A model generated the notes under the pieces. The model searched no databases. It saw nothing but the letters and a program-made list of their open reading frames with translations, and was not told where the DNA came from. Position numbers and translations under genes: made by a program. DNA of 64,000 nt from Palsa-1392 sp963819975 (GTDB lineage Bacteria > Verrucomicrobiota > Verrucomicrobiia > Chthoniobacterales > UBA10450), in contig CAWFYE010000007.1 in NCBI GenBank assembly GCA_963819975.1, forward strand, positions 372,001 to 436,000, written 5' to 3'. The first letter of the stretch is position 1; every line of letters starts with the position of its first letter. Shown one piece after another: positions 44,538-53,299 of the stretch.

Positions 44538-46289
44538 ATGAAGAAGGAACAGATCGTCGGCGTCCTGGAGACGATCGCGACTCTCCTGGAATTGAAGGAA
44601 GAGAACCCGTTTAAGACCCGCGCCTACACCAACGCGGCGCGCTCGATCGAGACTTGGGGCGGGAATCTGCGCGAGCTGGCCGAGGAAAATCGGCTTCAGG
44701 AAATTCCTGGTGTCGGCAAAGCCATCGCCGAAAAAATCTCAGAGCTCGCCCTGACAGGCGAATCGAAATTTTTCGAAGAACTGCGCGCCCAATTTCCTCC
44801 CGGCCTTCTCGAGCTTTTCGGTCTGCCGGGGCTTGGTGCAAAAAAAATCAAAGCGCTTTATGAGAAATTGCAGGTTGGTTCGATCGCGGAATTGCAGAAG
44901 GCCTGCGCCGAAGGCCGGGTGGCGGAGCTGCCGGGCTTTGGCAAAACCACTCAGGAGAAACTTGCTCTCACGATCGCGAACCGGGCCAAACATGTCGGCA
45001 GTTTCCGGCTCGGCGCGGTCGCGGCCGAGGCAGAACAGTTACTCGACGATTTACGCCGGCATCCGGCAGCGGTGCGGGTCAGCGGCGCGGGAAGTTATCG
45101 GCGCCGGAAAGAAATCGTACGCGATCTCGACTTCATTGTCGCAACAAAGGCGCCGGAAGAGGTAACGGAGTATTTCGTTAGGCATCCGCTCGTCGAGAGC
45201 GTCATCGCGCGCGGCGCGACTAAGACGAGCGTGCAGTTGCGCAGTGGCATTCAGGCCGATCTGCGCGTCGTGAGCAGCGCCGAATATCCCTTTGCCCTCG
45301 GTTATTTCACCGGAAGCAAGGAGCACAATATCGTCCTGCGGAACCGCGCGCTGCAGCGCGGCTGGACCCTGAACGAATACCGTCTCGCGCCGGCGGAGAG
45401 CGAATCGAAAAAGAAAAAGCCCGTCTTGCAAATTCCAATCGTGCGTGACGAGGCGGAACTCTATCGCGCACTCGATCTCGATTTCATCCCGCCGGAATTG
45501 CGCGAGAACTGCGGCGAAATTGAAGCGGCCGCGGAAGGGCGCCTGCCACGATTGCTCGAGCCGGAAAACCTGCGCGGCACCTTTCACTGTCACACGGAGG
45601 CGAGCGACGGACGCAATTCGCTCGATGAAATGGCAGCGGCGGCGCAGGAACTGGGCCTGCAATATCTTGGGATCGCCGATCACAGCCGCAGCTCGATCCA
45701 GGCCGGCGGGCTCGATCAAGTCCGCCTCCGCACGCAGGTCGCCGCGATTCGGCAGTTGAACAAAAGCTTCGAAGGATTCCATCTTTTCGCCGGAGTCGAG
45801 TGCGACATCCTGCGCGACGGCTCGCTCGATTTCGATGACGAGACGTTAGGCGAACTCGACTACGTCGTCGCCTCGGTCCATTCCGCTTTTCAATTGCCGG
45901 AAGCGGAGATGACGCAACGCATCATCCGCGCAATCAGCAACCCGCACGTTACCTTCCTCGCGCATCCCACCGGCCGGCTTCTCTTGAGCCGCGAGGCCTA
46001 TGCGATCGATATTCCGGCGATCATCGAGGCGGCGGCAGAGACCGGCACCTGGATCGAAATCAATGCTGCGCCCAAGCGCCTCGATCTCGACTGGCGCTGG
46101 TGGCCGTTGGCGAAAGAAAAAGGGGTGAAATGCGTCATCAACCCGGACGCACACGGGGTCGAGAAATTACAGGAGCTTTGGTTTGGTGTTGGCGTCGCCC
46201 GCAAAGGTTGGCTCACGAAAGACGATGTCGTGAACACCCTATCGTTAGGCAAAATCGAGCGCGAACTGCACCGCAAGCGCGATCGTTAG
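44538..46289 (+). CDS. polX: Bacterial family-X DNA polymerase/3'-5' exonuclease PolX
   Basis: PolX fills short gaps in DNA repair and trims ends through a PHP domain. The 583-residue product begins with the polymerase 8-kDa-like domain (NPFKTRAYTNAARSIETWGG) and helix-hairpin-helix motifs (EIPGVGKAIAEKISELAL, LFGLPGLGAKKIKALYEKLQ). The palm follows with GSYRRRKEIVRDLDFIVAT and SGIQADLRVV, then a C-terminal PHP domain with FHCHTEASDG, IADHSRSS, ECDI and NPDAHG, which supply the metal-binding His and Asp. ATG 44538 matches the family start. Two CGTTAGGC octamers lie inside the gene and a third near its end. Confidence 0.94.
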   Translation: MKKEQIVGVLETIATLLELKEENPFKTRAYTNAARSIETWGGNLRELAEENRLQEIPGVGKAIAEKISELALTGESKFFEELRAQFPPGLLELFGLPGLGAKKIKALYEKLQVGSIAELQKACAEGRVAELPGFGKTTQEKLALTIANRAKHVGSFRLGAVAAEAEQLLDDLRRHPAAVRVSGAGSYRRRKEIVRDLDFIVATKAPEEVTEYFVRHPLVESVIARGATKTSVQLRSGIQADLRVVSSAEYPFALGYFTGSKEHNIVLRNRALQRGWTLNEYRLAPAESESKKKKPVLQIPIVRDEAELYRALDLDFIPPELRENCGEIEAAAEGRLPRLLEPENLRGTFHCHTEASDGRNSLDEMAAAAQELGLQYLGIADHSRSSIQAGGLDQVRLRTQVAAIRQLNKSFEGFHLFAGVECDILRDGSLDFDDETLGELDYVVASVHSAFQLPEAEMTQRIIRAISNPHVTFLAHPTGRLLLSREAYAIDIPAIIEAAAETGTWIEINAAPKRLDLDWRWWPLAKEKGVKCVINPDAHGVEKLQELWFGVGVARKGWLTKDDVVNTLSLGKIERELHRKRDR

Positions 46290-46367
46290 CTAAAGGCCGA
46301 AGGCGCGGCATCCCGTTTCATTTGCGGTTCGGCTGGGCTCCGATTTCGTTTCACTCGGCTTATTGTC

Positions 46368-46396
46368 TTGACGGAATAAGGCGGGTTCTGATAAGA
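46368..46396 (+). promoter_or_regulatory. Possible sigma-70 promoter of the PEP-CTERM gene
   Basis: TTGACG at 46368-46373 is followed after 17 bp by ATAAGA, with a TG just before it. The spacing is right and the -35 box is close to consensus, but the -10 box is weak. It lies 40 bp upstream of the coding start. Confidence 0.35.
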
Positions 46397-46436
46397 GACC
46401 GGCCCACGTTTAGAATCAGAAAGAGAGTAAGATCGA

Positions 46437-47102
46437 ATGAAGAGAGCCTTATTAATCATGTTTGCCATCGTCCTGAGCGCCACTGGGGCTTTCGGCCAAA
46501 CGGGTCAAAAACTCTCTTTCAACGACAACGATGGAACTCCTAACTCCGGGACCTATAACTCTAACGACACTTCAGCCTCGACATCTCAATCAGATTCCGC
46601 GGCTATGATTCAATTGGACTTTCTTTTTGGTTCGAAGTGCAGAATGCCCTGGCTCCGAACATCAGCATTACGAACGTGACTTACTTCACGTTTCTCGATC
46701 CAAACCAAACCGGGCCGAACCCAGCCTTATTCAATTCCACGAGCGGCGCTCATAGTGGTTACATGAATGAAACACGTGACCTGGGCGCCACGGATTCAAG
46801 CATTTCTCCGGGCAGATACCTGGTTGCCAGCGTCCAGTTCACGCTCACAGGAGCAGCGCCCGGCATTTACCAGTTGAAGTCGACGACCCTTTCTCCGCGC
46901 GCCTCGGAACTGTCAGACACGAACTTTGCCTCCCACAATTTCGGAGCCTCGAGCTACCGAATCACAATCTCTCCTACGGGCACACTCATGAGTGTGCCTG
47001 AACCGACAACGCTGAGCCTCCTTATCTTGACCACGGGTGGCTTTGGGGTTGCCGCGGGTCCGCCGTCGTCGGATTTCCGCGAGGCGCCGCTGCGTCAGTT
47101 AG
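46437..47102 (+). pseudogene. PEP-CTERM secreted protein with two frameshifts
   Basis: ATG 46437 starts a signal peptide (MKRALLIMFAIVLSATGAFG) and GTPNSGTYNSNDTSASTS. At about 46590-46610 the frame must change to GYDSIGLSFWFEVQNALAPN, ISITNVTYFTFLDPNQTGPN, the usual body of this Verrucomicrobial PEP-CTERM group; some residues are lost there. The sorting signal follows as VPEPTTLSLLILTTGGFG. Near 47045-47056 a second one-base shift leads to LPRVRRRRISARRRCVS and a stop at 47102, giving the expected basic tail. Sorted by exosortase if functional. It converges on the arginine-dihydrolase-like gene, which ends at 47099. Confidence 0.7.
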
Positions 47103-47905
47103 ATCGATTCCCGCTGTGGCATCAGCATCGTCAGGCACTTGCAGGCCCCGCCCGCCTTGAGGAACTCGCTCATCGGGAGCGGATGACAGTGAAAGCCGCG
47201 CTCGCCTAACGCCTTCATGAGCTTGGGAGCTCCTTCCGGAAGAACGATCTCGTGATCGAGGACGACGGCGTTGCAGGAAAAATGCGCCGCTTCTTCTTCC
47301 ACGACATTGATCAAATTCGGGACGTGATTGCGAATCGCGCGCTGGCCGTATTCGTCGAAGGCAGCCGGGAACCAGGCGGCGCCACCGTCGGTCAGCGGGC
47401 AAAAGCAGGTGTCGATGTGATAGAAACGCGGATCTACCAGCTCGACCGAGATGACACGGCAGTTGAAAATCTCGCCGACGCTTCGATGGGCGCTCACGTC
47501 GGTCCGGAATTTGTAGCCGCAAAAGAGAGTGTCACCGGCGAAGAGGGCGTCGCCTTCGCCCTCAAAAAACTGATCCTCCGGCAGCCAGATGATTTCGTAA
47601 CCGTGCTCCTCCATCCAATTGGCAAAGAGTGGCGCCTCGCCGGCACGTTCCTTATGTCGAAAATTACTCGGGACGAACTTCTTTCCGATCGCGAGGCCGG
47701 CGTTCGCCGTGAAAACCATGTCGGGCAGCTTCGGCTTCGGCGGGACGAGATGGACGTGGCAACCGAGACTAACGAGTTTGTCATGCAACCCGCGCCATTG
47801 CGCCTGGACGAGCGGGGTGTCGGTGCCGCGGGCGCGGCTCATCCAGGGATTGATTTCGTATTCGATGCCGTAGTGATCCGGCGGACAAAGCAAAAGATCG
47901 CGCAT
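47099..47905 (-). CDS. Arginine dihydrolase-like guanidino-modifying enzyme (ArgZ/AgrE N-terminal type)
   Basis: The 268-residue product has the amidinotransferase/DDAH fold: YEINPWMSRARGTD, MVFTANAGLAIGKKFVPSNF, FEGEGDALFAGDTLFCGYKF, FYHIDTCFCPLTDGGAAWFP (His) and the C-terminal Cys in LKAGGACKCLTMLM. The 'F-T-A-N-A-G' segment, with Asn where DDAH enzymes have Asp, is the hallmark of cyanobacterial arginine dihydrolase (ArgZ/AgrE), which turns arginine into ornithine, CO2 and two ammonia. The next gene upstream encodes the domain fused to it in AgrE. Dimethylarginine hydrolase activity cannot be excluded. Confidence 0.8.
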   Translation of the reverse strand: MRDLLLCPPDHYGIEYEINPWMSRARGTDTPLVQAQWRGLHDKLVSLGCHVHLVPPKPKLPDMVFTANAGLAIGKKFVPSNFRHKERAGEAPLFANWMEEHGYEIIWLPEDQFFEGEGDALFAGDTLFCGYKFRTDVSAHRSVGEIFNCRVISVELVDPRFYHIDTCFCPLTDGGAAWFPAAFDEYGQRAIRNHVPNLINVVEEEAAHFSCNAVVLDHEIVLPEGAPKLMKALGERGFHCHPLPMSEFLKAGGACKCLTMLMPQRESI

Positions 47906-47917
47906 ACGAATTCCTGC

Positions 47918-49138
47918 CTAATCCGCGGCGATGAAATCGGTCAATTCGCGCAGGAACGGCTCGATGTCGGTCACGAGACCGACCGCCTGGAAGCTGCCGC
48001 GGTCGGTCAGCTTCGTAACCACCCCGGGATTGATGTCGACGCAAAGGGTTTTCACGGTCGCGGGGAGCAAATTGCCGACCGCGATGGAATGCAGCATTGT
48101 GCCCATCATGACCGCTATCGTGATGCCTTCGAGCTTGGCCCGCATCGCCTTCTGCGCTTCGACTGCATCGGTGATGACATCGGGCAAAGGCCCGTCGTCC
48201 CGGATTGAGCCAGCGAGGACAAAATCGACCCCGTTTTTCACACAGGTATACATGATCCCGCGCTTGAGCAGGCCGCTCTCGACTGCCTGCCTGATCCCGC
48301 CCGCGCCGCGAACCGCGTTGATCGCGCGCATGTGATTTTGCGTGCCCTGATGAGTGAGGGCGCCGTGCTCGAGATTCACGCCTAACGAAGTCTCAAAGAG
48401 CGCGTTCTCGATGTCATGGGCGGCGAGCGCATTTCCGGCAAAGAGGAGGTGGACGAAGCCCCACTCGATCAGTTTCTCGAAGTGCTCCGCCGCGCCGGTG
48501 TGGACGATGGCGGGACCGCCGACGACGAGGATGCGCCCATTTTCTTCCCGCGAACGTTTGAACTCACGGGCCATCTCGCGAATCACCGCGCTCTTTGGCT
48601 TTTCGACCGAGACGTTGCTCGACATGAATTCAAAAACGTCGGCCCGCGCGGTCGAGCGTTGCAACGGAACGATTCGGATTCCCTGGTGACCGACAACGAT
48701 CTCCATTCCCTTTTTCACGCCGTAAAACTTGATCGGCTCGGCCGTTTTCGCGACCGAATCGACCACAATCGCGCTGTCCATCAGGGCCGGTTTCACTTCC
48801 ACTTCGCCATCGTCGAGCTGGACAAATGTCTGCTGGTTGGTCGTGACGTAAAAGCCCTTCGGATAAACGCCGTCGGCCGGTGCGGCAGCCAGCTGCGCGC
48901 TTTTCCGTTCCGTCACTTCCGCGCCGTGCTGGCGGAGTCGAAGAACAAGCTGATCGAGCTCGTCCGCACTCTCAGAGTTGACTTCGATCCGGGCAAAACT
49001 TTGATCCGTGCGCTGCTCACCGATCCGGATTTCGCCGATTTTGAAGCTGCCTCCGCTGGCGATGATCTCGTCCAGCACCTTCGGAAGAATCAGTGAGTCG
49101 ATGATGTGGCCGCGCAGCTCGATAGTCTCGGAAGGCAT
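47918..49138 (-). CDS. TIGR00300/LOR-SDH family protein, probable ornithine cyclodeaminase
   Basis: The 406-residue product matches the LOR/SDH-type family (TIGR00300): SETIELRGHIIDSLILPKVL, GVYPKGFYVTTNQQTFVQLD, ILVVGGPAIVHTGAAEHFEK, HLLFAGNALAAHDIENALFE, GTQNHMRAINAVRGAGGIRQ and DINPGVVTKLTDRGSFQAVG. Archaeal and cyanobacterial relatives (the C-terminal part of AgrE/ArgZ) convert ornithine to proline with release of ammonia, using NAD. Here it lies 12 bp upstream of the arginine dihydrolase-like gene. The pair would give arginine to ornithine to proline. Confidence 0.82.
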   Translation of the reverse strand: MPSETIELRGHIIDSLILPKVLDEIIASGGSFKIGEIRIGEQRTDQSFARIEVNSESADELDQLVLRLRQHGAEVTERKSAQLAAAPADGVYPKGFYVTTNQQTFVQLDDGEVEVKPALMDSAIVVDSVAKTAEPIKFYGVKKGMEIVVGHQGIRIVPLQRSTARADVFEFMSSNVSVEKPKSAVIREMAREFKRSREENGRILVVGGPAIVHTGAAEHFEKLIEWGFVHLLFAGNALAAHDIENALFETSLGVNLEHGALTHQGTQNHMRAINAVRGAGGIRQAVESGLLKRGIMYTCVKNGVDFVLAGSIRDDGPLPDVITDAVEAQKAMRAKLEGITIAVMMGTMLHSIAVGNLLPATVKTLCVDINPGVVTKLTDRGSFQAVGLVTDIEPFLRELTDFIAAD

Positions 49139-49268
49139 CGCCCGAACTTAGCCACGGAACGCAAACGCGCCAGTTGAAGCGCGACTAACGAGTTGAACCG
49201 GACCGATTTCCTGCCGGTCACGACCGCTCTCCGATTTCCGCTTGTCGCGGCCGCCCTGATTGCTATTA

Positions 49269-50078
49269 ATGAGCCGCCGCCCCAGCGCCGCCGCCGTGAA
49301 CGATCCAACAACTTCCTCATCTTCCAACCCGCCACCCACCGAAGGGTTTCGCATTTCGGACCAGCCGATCGTGCGTGCCAATGGCAGCCCCTCTGCGCGA
49401 AACAGCGCTCCCGCCCCGGGATGGCCGAATCCCTCCGAGACGGATTTGCTTTACGTCATTGCGCGCGACCCGAAGTCGCTTTTTATCTACTGGGATCTGA
49501 ACTGGAAGCGGCTTTTTATCCAGGCCGGCCGCTCACCATGCCAGGTCCACCTGCGCATCTATCGGGAGGATGGTTCGATCGAGGGAACGCGCGAGATTAA
49601 TCCATTTCGCGGCCATTGTTATGCCGAGGTCGGTGCCTCCGGCACCGGTTATTTTTGCGAGCTCGGTTGTTTAGCCGGCGACGAGTGGACGAGTCTCGTC
49701 CGTTCCGGGAAAGCCGCCACGCCGGACGACCAGATGTCGGACGACTTTTCCGCACAGTTTGCCACCCTGCCGCTGCACCTCAGCTTTCAGCGCACGCTCG
49801 ACATTTTGCGCATCACCCAGGCCGAGGGTGCGACCCTGGCGAATTCCGTCGCCGAGTTGCAGAAGAAGGCACAAATGAGGTCGGGCACGGTCGGTTTTGC
49901 AATCGGCTCAAACGGAGAGTCATCGCCCGATCTGAGCGTCCTCCTGCAGGCGGCGCGCGCCGCCCGGCCACCGACCGCGGAGGAGATCGCGCAATGGAAA
50001 AGAATCGGGGAAGAACTCGGGGGCACGAGCTGGGGCGGCGCGAGCGGGAGCGGGTTTGGCGGGAGCAGTCCCGCCTAA
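49269..50078 (+). CDS. DUF4912 domain protein
   Basis: The 269-residue product starts with a disordered, Ser/Pro-rich region (about 1-60), followed by the DUF4912 core: DLLYVIARDPKSLFIYWDLN, CQVHLRIYREDGSIEG, NPFRGHCYAEVGASGTGYFC. The end is a low-complexity Gly/Ser tail (SWGGASGSGFGGSSPA). DUF4912 proteins occur in many Gram-negatives with unknown function. ATG 49269 is taken as start; it is divergent from the ornithine cyclodeaminase-like gene. The TAA stop is part of a GCCTAACG octamer, and a terminator-like stem follows at 50141. Confidence 0.85.
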   Translation: MSRRPSAAAVNDPTTSSSSNPPPTEGFRISDQPIVRANGSPSARNSAPAPGWPNPSETDLLYVIARDPKSLFIYWDLNWKRLFIQAGRSPCQVHLRIYREDGSIEGTREINPFRGHCYAEVGASGTGYFCELGCLAGDEWTSLVRSGKAATPDDQMSDDFSAQFATLPLHLSFQRTLDILRITQAEGATLANSVAELQKKAQMRSGTVGFAIGSNGESSPDLSVLLQAARAARPPTAEEIAQWKRIGEELGGTSWGGASGSGFGGSSPA

Positions 50079-50140
50079 CGAATTGAGCCCGCAAATAAAA
50101 CTCGTTGCCAGGCGAAGGCGATTGCCGCTAAAGAGGAGAC

Positions 50141-50169
50141 GGATGCGAGCAGGTCGCATCCTTGTTTGT
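50141..50169 (+). terminator. Intrinsic terminator after the DUF4912 gene
   Basis: A perfect 8-bp stem (GGATGCGA 50141-50148 with TCGCATCC 50154-50161, loop gcagg) is followed at once by TTGTTTGT. It lies 63 bp past the DUF4912 stop and 40 bp before the NSS transporter start. Confidence 0.65.
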
Positions 50170-50210
50170 AGAAATTCGACGCAAGCGTAACGACCGCAGG
50201 GATCCGAAAC

Positions 50211-51767
50211 ATGAGCAAAGAAAAGAAGCAGATGGAATGGGGCACGCGCGTGGGAGTGATCCTCGCGGTTTCGGGATCAGCCGTCGGGCTGGGAAATTTT
50301 CTCCGATTTCCCGGGCAGGCGGCGGCGCATGGCGGCGGCGCATTCATGATCCCCTACATCTGTGCGCTTCTCCTCCTCGCTTTGCCGATTGGTTGGGCGG
50401 AATGGGCCATGGCGCGCCACGGCGGGGAAAAGGGCTTTCATAGCGGACCGGCGATTCTCGGGATGGTCGGGCGCGGCCGGGTTGCGCGCTATTTCGGCAT
50501 CATCGCCGTTCTCGTCCCGATGGTGGTTTACATGTATTACGTCTACATCGAGGCGTGGTGCCTGCGTTACGCCTGGGAATATTTGATCGGCGGGATTCAG
50601 CTCAGCGGGCCGATCGATCAACAGGTCCAGAACGCAGCCGTCTTTTTCGGCCACGCCACCGGCACAAACACCGACGGCGTCCTGAACATGAGCGCCGTCT
50701 TCTGGCTTATCGTGGTCACGATTAACATCTTTTTGGTCTATCGCGGTTTGAGCGGCGGGATCGAGAAATTCTGCCAGTTCGCGCTCCCGGCGATGGCCAT
50801 CCTGGCGGTTGTCGTGCTCATCCGCGTCCTAACGTTAGGCACGCCGCACCCGGATCATCCGAACCAGAATGTCTTGAATGGGCTTGGGTTTTTATGGAAC
50901 CCGGATTTCTCGAAGCTCACTGATTTCGAAACGTGGCTGGCGGCGGCCGGGCAGGTCTTTTTCAGTCTCTCAGTTGGTTTCGGCGTGATCCTCAACTACG
51001 CCTCCTACCTGAAGAAAAAAGACGACATCGCTCTCTCCGGTTTTACTGCGAGCGCGACGAACGAACTCTTCGAGGTCGGTTTCGGCGGCCTCATCACGAT
51101 CACGGCGGCGTTCGTTTTTCTCGGCGCGAGCGGCGTTGGTGGCGGCTTCGGGCTTGGCTTCCAGACGTTGCCGGTCGTCTTCCAGCAAATGGGCGTGATC
51201 GGACGCTGGGTCGGCTTTGCCTGGTTCTTCCTCCTCTTTCTCGCCGCGATCACGAGCTCGATCTCGATGCTGCAACCGGTGAAAACATTTTTCGAGGAAG
51301 CTCTCGGCGTTTCCTCCGGCAAAGCGATCACGATGGTCTCGATCGTCTGCGGTCTCGGTTCTTTTTGGGTGATGTGGTTCAGCAAAGACATGGTGGCGCT
51401 TAACACGATGGATTTCTGGGTCGGCACCTTCTGCATTTTCCTCCTCGCGACGGTGCAGATCATTTGTTTCGGCTGGGTTTGGGGAGTGGAAAGGGGTGCG
51501 GCGGAGCTGGATCAGGGCGCGTTGATGAAGATTCCGCGACCGTTCTTCTTCATCATGAAATACGTCGCACCTGCCTACCTTTTGGTGGTGTTGGCCGGAT
51601 TCATCTACTTTAATGGCCGGCAGGAGGCCGCTGGATTGAAGGGGAATCCCGTCGCCTTATGGACCGTGGGCGTGATCGGCGTGGTCATCGTTTTGCTCCT
51701 GGCGATGGTCGCGATCGGCGAGCGACGCTGGCGCGCGGCGGGTTTGGATCTCGACGGCAAGCAATAA
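50211..51767 (+). CDS. Sodium-dependent neurotransmitter-symporter family transporter (NSS/SNF)
   Basis: The 518-residue membrane protein couples Na+ to uptake of amino acids or amines. The first helix shows the family pattern GVILAVSGSAVGLGNFLRFP and the conserved G-N-F-L-R-F-P sodium/substrate site. About twelve helices are visible. Features such as GVILNYASYLKKKDDIALSG and TASATNELFEVGFGGLITIT fit bacterial relatives of LeuT. A 39-residue single-helix gene follows at 51786, resembling the small MetS-type subunit found beside some bacterial NSS genes. The substrate cannot be told. Confidence 0.93.
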   Translation: MSKEKKQMEWGTRVGVILAVSGSAVGLGNFLRFPGQAAAHGGGAFMIPYICALLLLALPIGWAEWAMARHGGEKGFHSGPAILGMVGRGRVARYFGIIAVLVPMVVYMYYVYIEAWCLRYAWEYLIGGIQLSGPIDQQVQNAAVFFGHATGTNTDGVLNMSAVFWLIVVTINIFLVYRGLSGGIEKFCQFALPAMAILAVVVLIRVLTLGTPHPDHPNQNVLNGLGFLWNPDFSKLTDFETWLAAAGQVFFSLSVGFGVILNYASYLKKKDDIALSGFTASATNELFEVGFGGLITITAAFVFLGASGVGGGFGLGFQTLPVVFQQMGVIGRWVGFAWFFLLFLAAITSSISMLQPVKTFFEEALGVSSGKAITMVSIVCGLGSFWVMWFSKDMVALNTMDFWVGTFCIFLLATVQIICFGWVWGVERGAAELDQGALMKIPRPFFFIMKYVAPAYLLVVLAGFIYFNGRQEAAGLKGNPVALWTVGVIGVVIVLLLAMVAIGERRWRAAGLDLDGKQ

Positions 51768-51785
51768 GCAAAGGAAGATACTGTA

Positions 51786-51905
51786 ATGACCACCGGTGGC
51801 TGGATATTCATGTTGTTATCGCTCGGGCTCGTCTGGGGCACGACGATCTGGGCCTATCACCGTTTGTTAACCGCTCCGCGCGAAGACCGGTCCGACAAAT
51901 CCTGA
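51786..51905 (+). CDS. Small single-helix NSS partner subunit (MetS-like)
   Basis: ATG 51786, with AAAGGAAG upstream, opens a 39-codon frame: one membrane helix (WIFMLLSLGLVWGTTIWAYH) and a polar tail ending in DRSDKS. Its place 18 bp after the NSS transporter gene and its size match the MetS-type small subunits of bacterial methionine/alanine NSS transporters. It is below the usual length cut-off and easily missed. It could also be a general single-span transporter accessory protein. Confidence 0.7.
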   Translation: MTTGGWIFMLLSLGLVWGTTIWAYHRLLTAPREDRSDKS

Positions 51906-51972
51906 CCGAGTCGCCTCGGGGAGAGCGCACACGTGCGCGTTTCCGCGATGAATTGAAGTTCGCTTCTTCGCG

Positions 51973-53250
51973 ATGATTGCCTCAGCCCTTGCTGCCATGC
52001 CTGACGTTCCGCTCTTTCTCGGAATCCCGATCGATTTCATTCTCTTCGGGCTCACCCTACTGGGAGTCGCCATTTTTCATCATCACACCCTGCGGGTAGC
52101 CTTAAGCGGGCTGGTCACGATCGCGCTCTATAAGATTCTCTTCACTGGTTTCAAAACCGGACCCGGACCGAGCGGCTTCCTCTTTCATCTCGGCCACGAG
52201 TGGGTCATCCTGCTCAACCTTTTTTGCCTCCTGACGGGCTTTGCGATCTTGTCGCGTCACTTCGAGAAGAGCCACGTCCCGGTCGTGCTCCCGAAGTTCA
52301 TGCCGAGCGACTGGAAGGGCGCTTTCCTTCTCCTCGCGATGGTCTGGTTCTTGTCCGGCTTCCTCGACAACATCGCCGCAGCCTTGATCGGCGGCGCGAT
52401 GGCGCACCAGCTTTTCCGGGCCAAGGTGCACATCGGCTATCTCGCGGCGATCGTCGCCGCCTCCAACGCCGGCGGGGCGCACAGCGTGGTCGGCGACACC
52501 ACCACGACCATGATGTGGATCGACGGCATTTCGCCGCTCGTGGTCTTCGAAGCGATCATTGCGTCTTCCGTCGCGCTCTTCATTTTCGGAATCCCGGCCG
52601 CGATCATGCAGCAGAAATATTCTCCCATCCTGAAGAGCTCACACGAACACACTCGGATTGATGGGGCTCGCGTCTGGATCGTTCTTCTGATCCTGGTGCT
52701 CGCGATCGGCACAAACGTCACGGTGAATCTGAAGTTCCCGCAAATGGCCGATCATTTTCCGTTTATCGGCGTGTCCGTCTGGGTCGCGATTCTGGTTTCC
52801 GTGGCGGTGCGCCGGCCCGACTGGGAGGTACTTCCGGAAACAATCAAGGGCTCCGTCTTTCTCCTCTCGCTCGTAGTCTGCGCTTCCATGATGCCGGTCG
52901 AAAAATTGCCCCCAGCCTCGTGGCATAGCGCGCTCGGGCTCGGTTTTCTCTCATCCGTTTTCGATAATATTCCCCTCACCGCCCTCGCTCTGAAACAAGG
53001 CGGTTACGACTGGGGTTTCCTCGCCTACACGGTCGGTTTCGGCGGTTCGATGGTCTGGTTCGGCTCTTCCGCAGGCGTCGCCCTCACGAACCTCTATCCC
53101 GAAGCCCGCTCCGTCGGGCTCTGGCTACGCCATGGGTGGATGATCATCGTCGCCTACGTGATCGCGTTTTTCATCATGCTCTCAGTTTGGCCCTGGCATC
53201 CTGACGCGCCGCACAAAGAAGATGCCGCGCCGGTACACGCGACGCACTAA
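51973..53250 (+). CDS. NhaD/CitM-like ion transporter
   Basis: The 425-residue polytopic protein resembles the ion transporter superfamily (NhaD Na+/H+ antiporters, citrate/arsenite permeases). About eleven helices are seen. Two re-entrant 'SN/DN' motifs stand out: VWFLSGFLDNIAAALIGGAM and LGFLSSVFDNIPLTALALKQ, the paired D-N loops characteristic of NhaD. SNAGGAHSVVGDTTTTMMWI resembles the conserved 'SNAGGAxTpiGD' segment. Likely a sodium/proton antiporter. ATG 51973 could be replaced by an in-frame ATG at 52006. Confidence 0.82.
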   Translation: MIASALAAMPDVPLFLGIPIDFILFGLTLLGVAIFHHHTLRVALSGLVTIALYKILFTGFKTGPGPSGFLFHLGHEWVILLNLFCLLTGFAILSRHFEKSHVPVVLPKFMPSDWKGAFLLLAMVWFLSGFLDNIAAALIGGAMAHQLFRAKVHIGYLAAIVAASNAGGAHSVVGDTTTTMMWIDGISPLVVFEAIIASSVALFIFGIPAAIMQQKYSPILKSSHEHTRIDGARVWIVLLILVLAIGTNVTVNLKFPQMADHFPFIGVSVWVAILVSVAVRRPDWEVLPETIKGSVFLLSLVVCASMMPVEKLPPASWHSALGLGFLSSVFDNIPLTALALKQGGYDWGFLAYTVGFGGSMVWFGSSAGVALTNLYPEARSVGLWLRHGWMIIVAYVIAFFIMLSVWPWHPDAPHKEDAAPVHATH

Positions 53251-53299
53251 GTTTTCAGTCTCATTTCCCGCCTCCACGCGAACATGCTACTCTGGCCGC

